DNA of 64,000 bases, taken from NCBI GenBank assembly GCA_029204225.1, contig CM055107.1:22014178-22078177 (forward strand), given 5' to 3'. A model generated the notes under the pieces. The model saw only the letters and a list, made by a program, of their open reading frames with translations, ran no database searches and was not told the DNA's origin. The translations under genes and the position numbers were made by a program. Below, one piece after another: positions 1-12,890 of the stretch. Origin of the DNA: Diphasiastrum complanatum. Lineage: Eukaryota > Streptophyta > Lycopodiopsida > Lycopodiales > Lycopodiaceae. The first letter of the stretch is position 1; each line of letters begins with the position of its first letter.

Positions 1-1084
1 GTTTAATGAAGATCCTTCAAACTGCATTCCCTTCCATGCTCCATCTTCATGCATTTAGTTTGGGTACTGATGTATGAATGTGATTATTATTAATCCTCTC
101 TTAAGGATTGGTTTGGGATTAGTATCAAGTAAATGTGCAGGTTTTGGAGACTGCTCTACCATTCCACTCACTTCTGATGTTTCCCGGTTTTTGGCTCCCT
201 AAGGAGTTCTTCTTACAACTGTTGAGTGACAGTTGTAACAAGCACTTTGTAGGATTCCCATTGCTTTACTTGAATGTTGTGTTGTTGATATGTGATTTCA
301 GTAGGAGTAGATTCAGTTTAGTTTCCTGATTTTTATGTAAATTAGATTAATAATAATCTGTAGATTTTTAAACAATTAAGAATAAATTTGTAGAATGTAG
401 AAGAACAAGCCCTGATAGATCCATATCCAAGATGAGCTACCATTGCCAATCAAGGATCGAATGAGGTCATTGATGTGCCATTTGCCAGGTGGGTACATCA
501 CTATTATACCACCATTATACTGCAGAATAGATTAGAGAAGAAGAAGAAGCCTTCTGTCGGCTGTAGGCTGAGTAGAACCAGTGGCCGGTAGATTCCGTGC
601 AAACATCGATGCTAGTTGCCATTGGCAATCTTCTTGCATTTTGATCCATAGAACTCGTTGTACCAGTCGATCTTCCAGTTCTTTTTATTCTGATGGCCCT
701 TGCTTGCTTTCTTGCATTTATTTTTTTCCCAAGAATGCATTCAATCTGTTCTCTAAGCTCAGAGTTACATCACCACATTTCACCGAAAAACGTTCAAGAA
801 AACAACCGCCACACTGTTATCCCACGTTTCTTGAAACTAATCTGTTTGCGTTGCTTGCAATCTTGCATTCATATTCCTCACAAGCACACATTCTACATTT
901 TCTGTCAGATTGAAATCGCTTCAGAACGTCTCTAATGATCATTCAGATTTGTGCGATCTCACACCACCCTTTCCGGAAACCCACCGCCGCACCACTATCA
1001 CCGTTGTTTCATGTTTTCTGCAACCGACTTTTTGAGATTTTTCATCTTTTTTCGACCTGTCAAACATTCCACCTGACGAACAGC
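1..1084. other. Intergenic DNA, no gene seen
   Basis: Both strands hold only short open frames with no recognisable domain and no splice-supported structure. Base composition is ordinary up to about 1080. I see no repeat or transposon terminus here. Confidence 0.6.
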
Positions 1085-2652
1085 CTTAAAAACTTATGGT
1101 CGACAAAGAATTCCCAGTTGCATCCGACAATGCCATCCAATCTGCATCCGACATAATTCGCATTTTTTCGAGTTTTCGAGTTTTTTGAATTTGCATCCGA
1201 CAACTATTTTTAGCTTTTTTCGAAAGAATTGCATTCGACGAGCTCTTAGGTCTAAAGCCCACGAGTTTTGCATTCACTAGTTTGCATCCGCCAATCCATT
1301 TGTTACTGCATTCCACGCATAAGATCCGACAAATCTCAGCATTCCTTTTGCCTCTAACACTCTGCATTACTATTGCATCCGACGCCCTCCATCTTCCTAT
1401 TGCATCCAACGCCCATCTCCATTTGCATTCAACGATTTCATCTGCCCTTTTCGAATTTTTGGAAATTTTAGGCTTTTTTGAGTTTTCGAGATTTTCAAGC
1501 TTTTTCGGGCTTTCAAAAACTTACATCCGACAATTTAACATTTCCATCTGACAACCATTGAAACAGATGAGCTTTTCGATTTTTTTCCATTTTTCGAGCT
1601 TTTCGATTGTTTTTTCCATTTTTTGAGTTTTCCTGGATTTTCGATATTCCATCTACCAAACCACTTTTATTTGCATCCGACGCCTTCCCAGCTCCATCGG
1701 ACGGTGTATTTTAGATCCAATGTATTTTTTGCTTTAGCAAATTTTTCGACCCTTTGCAAATTTTTTCGATCCTTTGCCAATTTTTTGACCCTTTGAACCT
1801 TTTCCTACATTATTATTTGCATCCGCCAACTCTCTCGTCCTTTTCGAGTTTTTCGATTTTTGGGATTTTTGAGTTTTGCATTTTTTCGAGATTTTCGGGA
1901 TCTTGCATCCAATGTTTTTCGAGTTTGCATCCAACAACCATCTAGATCACTTTGCATCCGACACCCATCTAAATTGCTTCCGCTCACCTTCAGATTGCAT
2001 CCGACGTTTTTTGAAAATTTTCAAGTTTTTCCATAAAAAAAAAAATTCCAGCTTTTTAAATTTTTCAAGTTTTTCAAAGTTTTCACATTTTTCAAGTTTT
2101 TTGGATTTTTTTGATTTTTCAGAGTTTTTTTGAGTTTTAATTTTTTTTTTCTAGTTTTTCGGATTTTTTAAAAAAATTTCGAGTTTTTTGGAGTTTTCAC
2201 ATTTTTCGAGTTTCTTGGATTTTTTTTCGATCCTCTGTACATTTTTCGATACTTTACAAATTTTCAATCCTATGTTTTTTCGATCCTTTGTTTTTCGATA
2301 CCTTCTAATTTTGTCGATACCTTATACTTTTTTCGATCTCTTATATTTTTTCAAAAGTCGTCATTTTTTTGGACCTTTTTTATTTTTTCGCCCAACATTA
2401 TTTTTTGACCCACGATTATTTTTTCGACCCATATTATTTTTCGACTTTCTTTTATTTTTCGACCCACCTTTATTTTTTCGACCACTTTATTTTTCGATCC
2501 ACTTGGTTTTTCGACCCACCTTATGTTTTCAACTCTCTTTACTTTTTCGCCCCACAATATTTTCTGACCTTCTTTATTTTTTCAACCAACAATTATTTTT
2601 GACCAGTTTCATTTTTCAACCCACATTATTTTCCAACCCACTTTATTTTTTC
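1085..2652. repeat. Degenerate low-complexity tract (GCATCCGAC and TTTTTCGA motifs)
   Basis: From about 1120 to 2005 the nonamer GCATCCGAC and one- or two-base variants (GCATCCAAC, GCATTCGAC, GCATCCGCC) recur at least fourteen times at irregular 20-150 base spacing, between T-rich runs built on TTTTTCGAG and TTTTCGGG. From about 2220 to 2650 the pattern shifts to a looser minisatellite whose unit resembles TTATTTTTTCGACCCAC. The region ends directly against the Copia-A LTR at 2653. Open frames across it are Phe/Ser-rich products of the composition, not genes. Confidence 0.75.
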
Positions 2653-2926
2653 AGTTAGAATTAAAGTAGAATCATTGTGCTACTGTACTGTGGGTCCTAT
2701 CAGTGGACAAGGATCAGTTGGCCTCGCCATGAGGCAAGTCGACGAGACACGCGTCCCGCCAACGACAACCTGGGTCATGCATGGGTTGCCTGAGTGAACA
2801 ACTATATGTACAGTGTAATTTCGTTTTGAGAAATACAGTTGCTATGTGAGCTTGCTGTGGAGAGTGTTTTCTGTCTGTGTTACTGTGTAGCATGATCTGT
2901 GTTCCTGTGCAAAGCAAATTCTAAGT
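2653..2926 (+). repeat. Copia-A 5' LTR (274 bp)
   Basis: It starts AGTTAGAATT and ends AATTCTAAGT, a near-perfect inverted terminal pair. The tRNA primer site follows immediately. Its length equals that of the Copia-C LTRs at 33359, 50035 and 55745. The target duplication around Copia-C shows that these unusual termini are the real ends of the family. No 3' partner is left here. Confidence 0.85.
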
Positions 2927-2938
2927 TGGTATCAGAGC
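2927..2938 (+). promoter_or_regulatory. Primer binding site, initiator Met tRNA
   Basis: The twelve bases TGGTATCAGAGC are the standard copia primer site complementary to the 3' end of initiator methionine tRNA. There is no spacer between the LTR end and this site. Confidence 0.9.
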
Positions 2939-4237
2939 GGTACAGGGAGTGTACACAGTACAGCATCGTCGTTGAAGAGAGCTTTGGGAGAACTGTCTTC
3001 TGAGAGTTCGGGGTTTACGGCGGGTTGAAGACTTAAGGAGAAACACTGGTGCAGAGAGTTTAGCACACAGAAGCTTGGTAAGCTTGAGACTGTGTGAGGA
3101 TTCAGAGACAAGGGTTGTCGGCTGAATCAGAACCTCGGCAAACGGAATTTTGAAATTTCGAAGTAGGCTATTCGGAGTTTGCAGTCAGTGTGCAATCAAT
3201 CGGACACCGTTTGACAAACGGATTGAAGCATCAGCTTTCCAGTGGTAGGGCGACCTCAGAGCAATTGATTTAGCCAGCCAGAGAGTTGTGAAAAGCAAGC
3301 CAAGATCAAAAGTTGCAAGCAAAACCCTGGTCAAGGGTTTGGAAGCCTAAATACTGGGTTTTCTCTCTATTCTGAACTGTTTTGGTTGCTGTGAAATCTC
3401 AGAGAAGGGCGCCCTAGCAGTACGAATTAGACCTGAAGTGGCCGTGGACAGCCGCAAGCAGTACAACGCGCTGGATCTACGAGAGCTGGGTGGCCAAAAC
3501 CCTGCAGCCATAGTTTTAAGCTCGTGAAGGAGAAGGAGGCCGCAAGGAGGCTGTCGTGCGCGGTGAAGGGAGTGGAGTTGTAGCGCTCCGAAGTGTCCAG
3601 CGGCTGGAGTACCCTGTTTCAACATTTTGGAAAGATCACAGTTGTAGGATTGAGAGTAGATACGGATCGACGGTTGAGATCGCGCTACTTAAGATGAATA
3701 TCCACAGTTGGATCAAAATCGACCTTTAGATGGAGTCTAAAGGGCAGTTGAAGAAGACAAAGAGGCTTTGAAGTAATTATAGCCATTCAACTTCAATAAA
3801 AATTTTCACATTGAAAGTTGAGTTGGGTCCCAAGTTCATGAAGCGTGAAGTTTCTTCACTCTGAAGAAACAGTTCAAAAACGAGAAAAGTCCTTATTTTT
3901 GGGTCTTTTGTCCGTTTTGACCCAAACGAAAGGCTATAACCTCCAAACGAAGGGCACCCGGACTGTACCGGCAAGTACGGTACAACAAAACAGAGTGATT
4001 GCAGCGGAGAAAGTGTTCGGAGTGCGCCAAAATTGATTTCACCATTCCACTGGGCACGTAGTTGGGAGTTGACGACTGAGTGCATTTCGGAAGGCGACGC
4101 TGATTTGGCTTTCAAATTGGTGGAAAAGCGGCGAGTGGCCTGGTAAGGAAAAAAGTGCAGGTCATTAACTTCTGACATCATTGTTGGCCTCAGCATCCTG
4201 TTTTTAGCCTACGGCAGAAGTTTCAAGTAGTTTTGCA
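2939..4237 (+). other. Copia-A untranslated leader
   Basis: About 1.3 kb lies between the primer site and the gag ATG and has no conserved open frame. A related leader of about 1.29 kb occupies 54445-55732 on the minus strand in Copia-C right. A leader of this length is long for a copia element. Packaging or dimerisation signals would be expected here, but I cannot identify one. Confidence 0.6.
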
Positions 4238-5388
4238 ATGGCAAACATGGGAGAGTCCATTTTGAGTGAAAGTAGCAAATTGGACAGGATTTTCAACTAT
4301 GCAGTGTGGAAATTCAAAATGAAACACATACTGATGGAGAAAGACGTGTGGGAAGTCGTCACAAACGATGAGAGAAGGCCGCCAAATGAAGCGGATATCA
4401 AAGTGTTCGACAAAAAGTTGAGGAAAGCTTTGACCTTCATTAACTTGTCAGTGAAGGATCACATCATTACCCACATTTGTGATGTTGTTACACCCAGACA
4501 GGCATGGGATGTGCTAAAGGAGCAGTTCGAGACATCAAATTCGTCAAGAATCATGTTTCTGAAGTCAAAGTTGAATAGTGCCCGCATGGAGCAAGGAGAG
4601 CACATTCAGACGTATATGACCAAAATCAAGACAATGAGGGATGAACTGCATTCTATTGGTGAGCACATACGTGATGTGGAGCTGGTGCACAATACATTAT
4701 GCGGCATTGCGAAACCCTATCAGATGTTTGTGAGCGGAATAGCATCAAGAGAAATATTGCCAACCTTTGACGAGCTCATAGAAATCTTGATGCAGGAAGA
4801 GCAATGGCAAGAAATGGTGAAAGCTAGACATCAAAATACTGACAATCAGGCACTTGCGACACGCCAGAAACAAGGCAAGGGCAAGGGCGAGAAGAAGTCT
4901 AAGCAGCAATTTGCCAAGTCTCAGGAGGATGAGGGATCTTCCAGTAAGACCAAGAAGAAAGGCAAGTGCTTCCATTGTGGTAAAGAGAGCCATTGGAAGA
5001 GTGAATGTCGCAAATTCTTGGCGGAACAAGACAAGGGGAAACCAAAGAAAGCAGGTAACCTTGTCGATGAGGGTGAGATTGAAGACTGTAGCATCTTCAG
5101 ATCTGCATTGTCATCTAATCAAGATGATCAAGCGTGGTATATTGACTCAAGAGCCACAAGACACATGACAGGTAACAAGAATTGGTTCAGTAGCATGAAA
5201 GTGTTGGATAATGGAACGTCCGTTTCACAAGCAAATGGTGAGGTGTGCAAGATCAAGGGGATAGGCACTGTTTCAATCCAACTACCTGATGTCAAAAGCA
5301 GGATGATCAGGGAGGTACTTTACGTACCAGGTTTGAAGAAAAATCTACTTTCCGTTGGAGTCATTACTGATCAAAAGTTGAAAGTGTC
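4238..5388 (+). pseudogene. Copia-A gag-protease, interrupted
   Basis: The frame starts with MANMGESILSES and encodes a copia Gag of the UBN2 type, with RQAWDVLKEQFETS near residue 88. A CCHC zinc knuckle (CFHCGKESHWKSEC) lies near residue 247, followed by a protease region around WYIDSRATRHMTG near residue 300. The protease signature should read D-S/T-G-A; here the glycine is arginine, so the enzyme is probably dead. The frame continues through the GVITDQKLKVS region and is cut at 5389 by the Copia-B LTR; the last eight residues before the stop come from that LTR. Gag would form the virus-like particle, and the protease would cleave the polyprotein. Confidence 0.88.
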
Positions 5389-6221
5389 AAAGTACAGCAA
5401 AATGGACCAAGAATAGATCTGAATCAGATCCACAAGTGTGATTGGATGTTAGATTAGATCAACCTATCAATCTACACAAGATTAGATAGCATTTAGATCA
5501 AATCTAGATGAATAAATCTAACAAGAACAATCATTATTGATCAAAACTTGTACTTGCTGGTTTCACACGTGTGAAAACCTGTCAGAGTACGGACAGTAGG
5601 CTGAGAATAAAGTATACTAAGCTTAGAACCCAATCAATGCATAAAAACACAAGACAAATAGAGAGAAAACACTAGAATTGCTCCAAAACCAAGATTTAGC
5701 TTCCATATCAATTATGGCCAAATGAGCCACCATATATACACAAGAGCTGATGCTCACTCAACTGATTTGGCACGTGTGAGAGTGCCTACTCATCAAAGGA
5801 TCCACCAATAATCATCAATATGGCACATGGACCAAGTTTCCTAACTTATAGCCACCTCCCTTGATTTTAGGCAATTTTCCTAATTTATAGGGACTTGCAC
5901 AAATATCTACTACAAGTTGGATCTCACCTACAACTGATGTTTTGACACATGTGAGCAATCCTTGGCATGTGAAAGATCACTCCTATCCATGTGAAATAGC
6001 TTTTCTTACCAATAAAATGATGCCAAGTGGCATATAGCTAGAAAACTAGATTTTGGCCATTTTAGCCACTAGATCTGAAATGAAATGGTATGTACAACCT
6101 ATATGACTCATCTAAATGGTAAATGCATTTAACTCAAACGTGGGAATAGGCTCCACACATGTGTAAACATAATATGTACATGATTTTGGCCTAGATCAAG
6201 CATGATTTTGACATTTTCACA
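5389..6221 (-). repeat. Copia-B 3' LTR (833 bp) with G-box palindromes
   Basis: On the plus strand it begins TGTCAAAG and ends TTTTCACA, so it carries canonical TG...CA ends in both readings. The outer end coincides with the point where the Copia-A frame departs from its relatives. Inside it are CACGTG cores at 5576-5581 (within CACACGTGTG) and 5771-5776, and the similar CACATGTG near 5945. These resemble G-box sites for bZIP or bHLH factors; a function in driving the element is inference. Confidence 0.85.
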
Positions 6222-6234
6222 CTCCTCCTCAAAA
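6222..6234 (-). promoter_or_regulatory. Copia-B polypurine tract
   Basis: The minus strand reads TTTTGAGGAGGAG immediately before the LTR start TGTGAAAA. This is the expected position and composition for the plus-strand primer of reverse transcription. Confidence 0.8.
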
Positions 6235-6244
6235 TCTAGCTTGG

Positions 6245-7441
6245 TCAATCTAGTATACATCTATCTACAACTCCAAGTGCTAATCTTGACTTCACAAATG
6301 GATCCTTTGCCAATGGTTTGGTAAGTATATCAGCAACACAATCTGAAGATGAAACATGGATGAGCTTGATCTCCTTTGCTTGTACCTTCTCTCTCACAAA
6401 GTGATGTGAAATCTCAATGTGCTTGGTTCGAGCATGGAAGATTGGATTGTTGGCAAGTTGTTGGGCTGCTTGATTGTCACAATAAATGCATGGAATATCT
6501 TCAGCCTTGATCACTTGAAGCTCCTCCAATAGTCTTCTTAGCCATAGGATCTCCTTTGTTGTTGTTGTCATAGCTTTATACTCGGATTCGGTTGATGAAA
6601 GTGAGATAGTATCTTGCTTTTTGGAAAGCCAAGATATGACTCCTCCACATAGGAATGTAGCAAAGGCACTTGTGGATCTTCTATCCACTTTGTCACCTGC
6701 AAAATCTGAGTCCGAGTAAGCTCTCAAACAAAGATTAATTCCTTGATATACTATGCCAAAGTTTCTAGTAGCCGAGATGTACCTTAACACTCTTTTGGCA
6801 CTCTTCCAATGACATATTAGTGGACTTTGCATGTATTGACTCAATTTGCCAACACAAAAGCTAAGATCTGGTCTAGTGATGGTCAAATAGATCAAGGAAC
6901 CAATAAGTTTTCTATAGGTAGTGATTTCCTCAAAGGATGCTTCATCACTTTCCTTAGAAACTTTTACATTTAGTTCCATGGGAGTTTCAACTCCTTTACA
7001 ATCTTTCATGCCAAACTTTTCTAAGATGGATCTAGCATACTTAGATTGACATATGAAAGTAAAATCATTGCATCTAGTAACTTCTATTCCAAGTATGACC
7101 TTTAGAAGTCCTAGATCTACCATTTTAAACTCACTAGACAAGGAAATTTTTACATCTATAATGCCATCATGATCATTTCCTGTGAGAATTATATCATCAA
7201 CATATAAAACCAAAATGATGATCTTTCTATCATTACATTTGTAGTACAATAATGGTTCATAAGAACTTACAACAAATCCAATGGAAATAAGATAAGAATG
7301 CAACCTAGAGTACCAAGCTCTAGGTGCTTGCTTGAGTCCATAAAGACTCTTCTTCAAAAAGCACACTTTGTCTTTTTCTCCATCTTTGATGAAGCCCTCG
7401 GGTTGGCACATGTAGATTTCCTCCTCCAAGAATCCATTCAA
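6245..7441 (-). pseudogene. Copia-B reverse transcriptase (C-terminal) and RNase H
   Basis: The 398-residue open frame contains LKQAPRAWYSRL, the polymerase box LYVDDIILTGN, and the connection motif TRPDLSFCVGKLSQYM. RNase H follows, with SDSDFAGD, SSTESEYKA, YCDNQAAQQLANNP and ARTKHIEISHHFVRE. It ends ten residues after DILTKPLAKDPF, close to the polypurine tract. This half is still open. The upstream half of RT lies in another frame at 7586, with a damaged stretch of about 150 bases between, so the polyprotein is broken. Confidence 0.9.
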
Positions 7442-7585
7442 GAAAGCATTTGTCAGATCAAGTTGAAAGAGCTACCACTTGAAAGAAGTAGCAAGGCATA
7501 TGATCAATCTAATGGTTACAAGCTTTGCAACAGGAGCAAAAGGTTTCATCATAATCTATGCCTTTGACTTGTAAAAAACCTTTTG

Positions 7586-9448
7586 CTACAAGTCTTGCTT
7601 TATACTTATAATGGAACCATCTTGATTATACTTCAATCTATATATCCATTTACAAGTAAGAGGCTTCTTTCCATAACGTAGATTAACAAGATCCCAAGAT
7701 TGATTTTCCAACAAAGCATCAAACTCTACTTGCATAGCATCCTTCCAACTTTGAGACTTAATTGCTTCTTCAAAACATGTTGGTCCTTCAAGCATAGTAG
7801 TCAAGAAAGAATAAGAGATGTGTAGTTGAGAATCTTCCCTTTGCCTTCCTTTGTCACTATAAGTGAGCCTTGATGGCTCGGCCCTCACTCTTGTTGATCT
7901 TCTTGGCACCTTTGGATCTTGAGCAAGATCCTCTTGGTCTTCAACTCCTTGAAGCTCCTCCTTGGCCATAGCATGATCACTGATAAGATGAGAGTTGTTG
8001 GAAAGTACCTTCTCTTTGCCATTGAGAGATTCATCAAAAAGTACATCTCTACTTACAACAACTTTCTTGGTAATAGGATCAAATATCCTATATGCTTTAC
8101 TATTTTCACTATAACCAACAAAGATGCCTTTAAATGAAGTAGCATCTTTCTTTTTCCTTACTTCTAAAGGAATGTGTACATAACAAGTACATCCAAAAAT
8201 TTTCAAATCACTAAGATTTGTCTTTTTGCCATACAATGCTTCATAAGGTGTGAGACCTCCAATGGCACTATTAGTCAATCTATTACATAGAAAGTTTGCA
8301 CATAAAATAGCTTCTCCCCAAAATGAAATAGGAAGCGATGCATCTAATCTCAATGCTTTAGCACACTCACATAGTGTTCTGTTTTTCCTCTTGGCCACCC
8401 CATTTTGTTGTGGGGTGTATGTGCAAGTAAACTCTCTTCTAATGCCATTAGTTTGACAAAACTCTTTCATACTATTGGAGATGTACTCCCCTCCATTATC
8501 ACATCTTAATACTTTCAAGCTAGCATTAAGTTGCTTTTCTACAAGAGTTTTGAGCTTCACAAAGGTTTCAAACACTCCACTTTTCTTAGACAAGAGGTAA
8601 ATCCAAGAGTATCTTGATTCATCAATAAAAGTGACATACATAAGAGCTCCACCATTAGATTCATGTGAAAAAGAGTGAACATATGAGTGAATAAGATCAC
8701 GAGGAGAGTTAGATCTTGTCAAAGATCTCTTGAAAGGTTTCTTATGAGACTTGGAGAGTCCACAAGCTTCACAAAGCTTGCCACACTTGGATATGGCTTT
8801 GCGAAGTCCAATTGCTAGCTCTTTGTTCACCATGGTCTCCATAGCTTTGTAGTTAGGATGGCCTAACCTCTTGTGCCATAGCTCCACTTGAGAGAGCTCC
8901 TCCCTTGCCATGTTAACACTTCCAACCATCACATTAGCATCCAACTTAAATAACCTTCCTTGCTTAAAGCCATTAGCAATACATTTATCATTCTTCAAGA
9001 TGGAACATGCTCCATGCTTGAAATGAACATCTAATCCACTATCCATAAGCTGACCAACACTTAACAAGTTCTTTGTAATAGAAGGTAACATAAAGAACAT
9101 TGTCTAGATCTACTTTCTTAGATGATCCAAGACATAATGGAATGGATCCAATTCCTACAATCTCACATTCTTGATCACTTGCAGTGAAGATAAACTTCTT
9201 AGAGTTATTGTAAGAAAGTAAGGTAGAAAAGTAGTCTTTTTGGTGAGTCATGTGGGAACTAGCCCCACTATCAATCCACCTTGTGTTGTGATTAGATATT
9301 TGTGTTAAGGAAGCCATCAAAGATAAGTTGCATTCATCCTCCTCCTCAAGCACAAGGTTGCCACGGTTGTCCTTCTCTTGGCATTCTACTTCTTGTAACA
9401 CTCGGATGCAAAGTGTCCTTTCTTACCACAGAAAAAACACTTAATTGT
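7586..9448 (-). pseudogene. Copia-B gag tail, protease, integrase and RT N-terminus
   Basis: The first bases encode a CCHC knuckle (CFFCGKKGHFASEC), followed within a few codons by an in-frame stop. The 9401-9039 frame has an intact protease site, WIDSGASSHMT. A frameshift near 9070-9100 leads into a 504-residue frame with the GAG-pre-integrase motif ELWHKRLGHPN, a zinc finger CEACGLSKSHKKPF, and integrase core motifs YVTFIDES and LRCDNGGEY. The third catalytic residue, normally Glu in NGVAERKNR, is Lys (NGVAKRKNR). The C-terminal part has KIFGCTCYVH and the start of RT (SWDLV...KWIYRLKYNQDGS). Stops, the frameshift and the Glu-to-Lys change make it inactive. Confidence 0.9.
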
Positions 9449-9781
9449 AGTTTATGAAGAGACATGCCAAACTTGGTAATATGGATTATCTACAGGCTTT
9501 TAATAATACCTTTTGTTACATAGACAATATATGTTTTGTTAACAATCTGGATGCACTATTGTATCTAGATAAGGAACAACCTTGTACTATGATAATGCTA
9601 CATAGATTTCCCGTTAGAATACTTAACTATCAAGAATGGTGATACTAAGGACAATATTTTAATATCTTAAATATTGCTTACCAAAAAATATTGCTTTTCT
9701 CTTGGTGGGCAGTTAGCACTCTCCCTCTCAAGGGTGCTAGTTGTCCCTCTGAGACACCTTGCTAACTGCGGGACGGTTGGT

Positions 9782-9784
<3 letters not shown>
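9449..9784. other. Flank beyond the Copia-B truncation
   Basis: Sequence after the Copia-B breakpoint is AT-rich and shows neither Copia-A nor Copia-B similarity. No gene is seen. Confidence 0.5.

Positions 9785-9843
<59 letters not shown>
9785..9843 (+). repeat. (CT)n microsatellite, about 59 bp
   Basis: This is an uninterrupted CT dinucleotide run. The Ser/Leu reading frame crossing it is a composition artefact. Confidence 0.97.
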
Positions 9844-9845
<2 letters not shown>

Positions 9846-10163
9846 GGACTCCACTATATGCATATTTAGTTTGATGTGTTCTTTGAGCAATTGTAAGGAT
9901 GTTCTCCCTTTGGTACTAAACCGATTTTTTCTTTTTTTGCACTACCTTGTTTCACTAAGTTAAAGGGGCCTTTGTAAATCTAGCAATGACTTGCTAGCCA
10001 AGTTTCCTTTGAATGGTTAACATGGATACACTTCTTAGGGTTTTGATCTAATGGTGAGCATTTTTATGTACTTGGTGCAATAAGAGGGACATTATCTACT
10101 ATAAGAGGAAGGGTGAAATATCATAATTTCACTCTTCTCCTCATGCCTTAGAATTTTCTCTAG

Positions 10164-11189
<1,026 letters not shown>

Positions 11190-12890
11190 TTTGTTCTCAA
11201 AGCTATGCAAGAGCTATACTGTAATACACCACTACAAAAGCTTTGATAATGGTTTTTTAGAAGATATGGATTATAACAATAACACATCTGTCGTGCGTAT
11301 GATTATGTAATGCTATACATAAAATTGGATACGGAATTGAACGATTTTCAAAGACATTCAAAAGCAAACATGACCACTTCACAAGAGTTGCTAGCGTATA
11401 CCATTCAGGTTGGTGCTTCTCACATATCTCGGTTGGTTTTTTAATAAAGCTTCAAAAGAGTACATCCGTAGCGTAGGAGATTATTAGGCATTGTACTTTT
11501 AGAAGAGCTAGATGATTCTTAAACCAGTTTTTCACATATCTCTTTCTCCAACATGCAGTACCATAGCATACAGTATCATTGGTTACATAGGAAAAATGAT
11601 AACCCACATTTATTACATGAATGAGTGGTTACAAACTCTTTTTGATATGCATACGGGTATTGTGTTTTATTGTATTTTAAGTCATGATCATGGTTCAAGT
11701 ATAAGATAACGGTAAGATAGCTTGCGGACTAAGTTGCTCAAGAAGTACATCACCTGTTTACAAGTAGAAATGTTGATATGGCATGGATTTGCCCCGCCCT
11801 TCATGTACCGGTCCAAGCTACTTACTTGTCTGTAATTTTTTATATATCTCTTATAGCTTATTTATTAATGCAAATTGATTTATTAATTTAAGAAGATAAG
11901 GACCTGAACCATCACACTGATCAGCATGGCACTCACCCTGATATGGTTCGGCCTATCGCTATAAGCAATTCTCAGTAAGGGAAGACGAGATTATGAAATT
12001 TCATCTATACTGTATGCTGATTTTTGTTCTCAAAGCTATGCAAGAGCTATACTATAATACACCACTTCGAAAGCTTTGATAATGGGTTTTCAGAAGATAT
12101 GGATTATAACAATAACACATATGTCATGTGTATGATTATGTAATGCTATGCATAGAATTGGATACGGAATTGAACGTTCCTCAAAGACATTCAAAAGCAA
12201 ACATGACCACTTCACAAGAGTCGCTAGTGTATACCATTCAGGTTGGTGCTTCTCACATATCTCGGTTGGTTTTTTAATAAAGCTTCAAAAGAGTACATCG
12301 GCAGCGTAGAAGATTATTAAGCATTGTACTTTTAGAAGAGCGGATGATTCTTAAACCAGTTTTTAACATATCTCTTTTTCCAACATGCAGTACCATAGCA
12401 TACAGTATCATTGCTTATCGTAGGAAAAATGATAACTCTCATTTATTACATGAATGAGTGGTTACAAACTCTTTTTTATATGCATACGGGTATTGTGTTT
12501 TATTGTATTTTAAGTCATGATCATGGTTCAAATATAAGATAACGGTAAGATAGCTTGCGGACTCTTGTATTGCATGGATTTTTGCTCAAGAAGTTACGAG
12601 AGTCGTACATCACCTGTTTACAAATAGGAATGCTGGTATGGCATGGATTTTCCCTGCACTTCATGTACCGGTCCAAGCTACTTACCTATTTGCAATTTTC
12701 TATATATCTCTTACAACTTATTTTTTCAAGCATATTGATTTATTAACTTAAGAAGATAAGGACCTGAACCATCACACTGATCAACACGACACTCGCCTTG
12801 ATACGGTAAAGATATGGTTCGGCCTATCGCTATAAGCAATTCTCAGAAAGAGAAGACTGGACTATGAAATTTCATCTATACTACATGCTA
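11190..12890 (+). repeat. Direct tandem duplication, two units of about 833-868 bp
   Basis: Unit 1 starts at 11190 with TTTGTTCTCAAAGCTATGCA and unit 2 at 12023 with the same bases. The copies can be followed through the AGATATGGATTATAACAAT and CCATCACACTGATCA landmarks to CTATCGCTATAAGCAATTC and the ATTTCATCTATACT end. Unit 2 has small extra segments near 12562-12600 and 12805-12815. Neither unit encodes a recognisable protein. They could be an unrecognised LTR pair with no interior, or a simple segmental duplication. Confidence 0.85.

Larger units (their letters stand above)
2653..5388 (+). mobile_element. Copia-A: truncated Ty1/copia element
   Basis: The order is 5' LTR, initiator-Met primer site, about 1.3 kb of leader, then gag and protease, all on the plus strand. 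The integrase, RT and 3' LTR are absent, because Copia-B begins inside the frame at 5389. Sequence beyond Copia-B (after 9448) does not resume Copia-A, so a deletion accompanied or followed the nested insertion. The LTR, leader and gag belong to the same family as the two Copia-C copies in the palindrome. Confidence 0.88.
5389..9448 (-). mobile_element. Copia-B: Ty1/copia element lacking its 5' end
   Basis: Read on the minus strand, the element keeps a gag zinc knuckle, protease, integrase, RT, RNase H, polypurine tract and an 833-bp 3' LTR. It inserted into Copia-A at 5389. Homology stops near 9448 just upstream of the zinc knuckle, so most of gag, the leader, the primer site and the 5' LTR are missing. 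A gag fragment of related type lies at 44150-44607. Confidence 0.88.

Noticed and set aside
135-935. Short open frames (60-110 codons) at the left end
   Set aside because: Overlapping frames without domains, start context or splice support; they look like chance frames in AT-rich DNA.
1876-2658. Phe/Ser-rich frames up to 156 codons in the T-rich tract
   Set aside because: Composition of the low-complexity repeat alone produces them; no conserved protein pattern.
3777-4196. 139-codon minus-strand frame in the Copia-A leader and its relatives at 54486-54893
   Set aside because: It is antisense to the untranslated leader and differs by frameshifts among copies; recurrence follows from the repeat family.
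4745-5029. Leu-rich antisense frames opposite gag (also 34604-34888 and 53689-53925)
   Set aside because: These are shadows of the Lys-rich sense frame.
9674-9874. Frame with a long Ser-Leu repeat
   Set aside because: Translation of the CT microsatellite.
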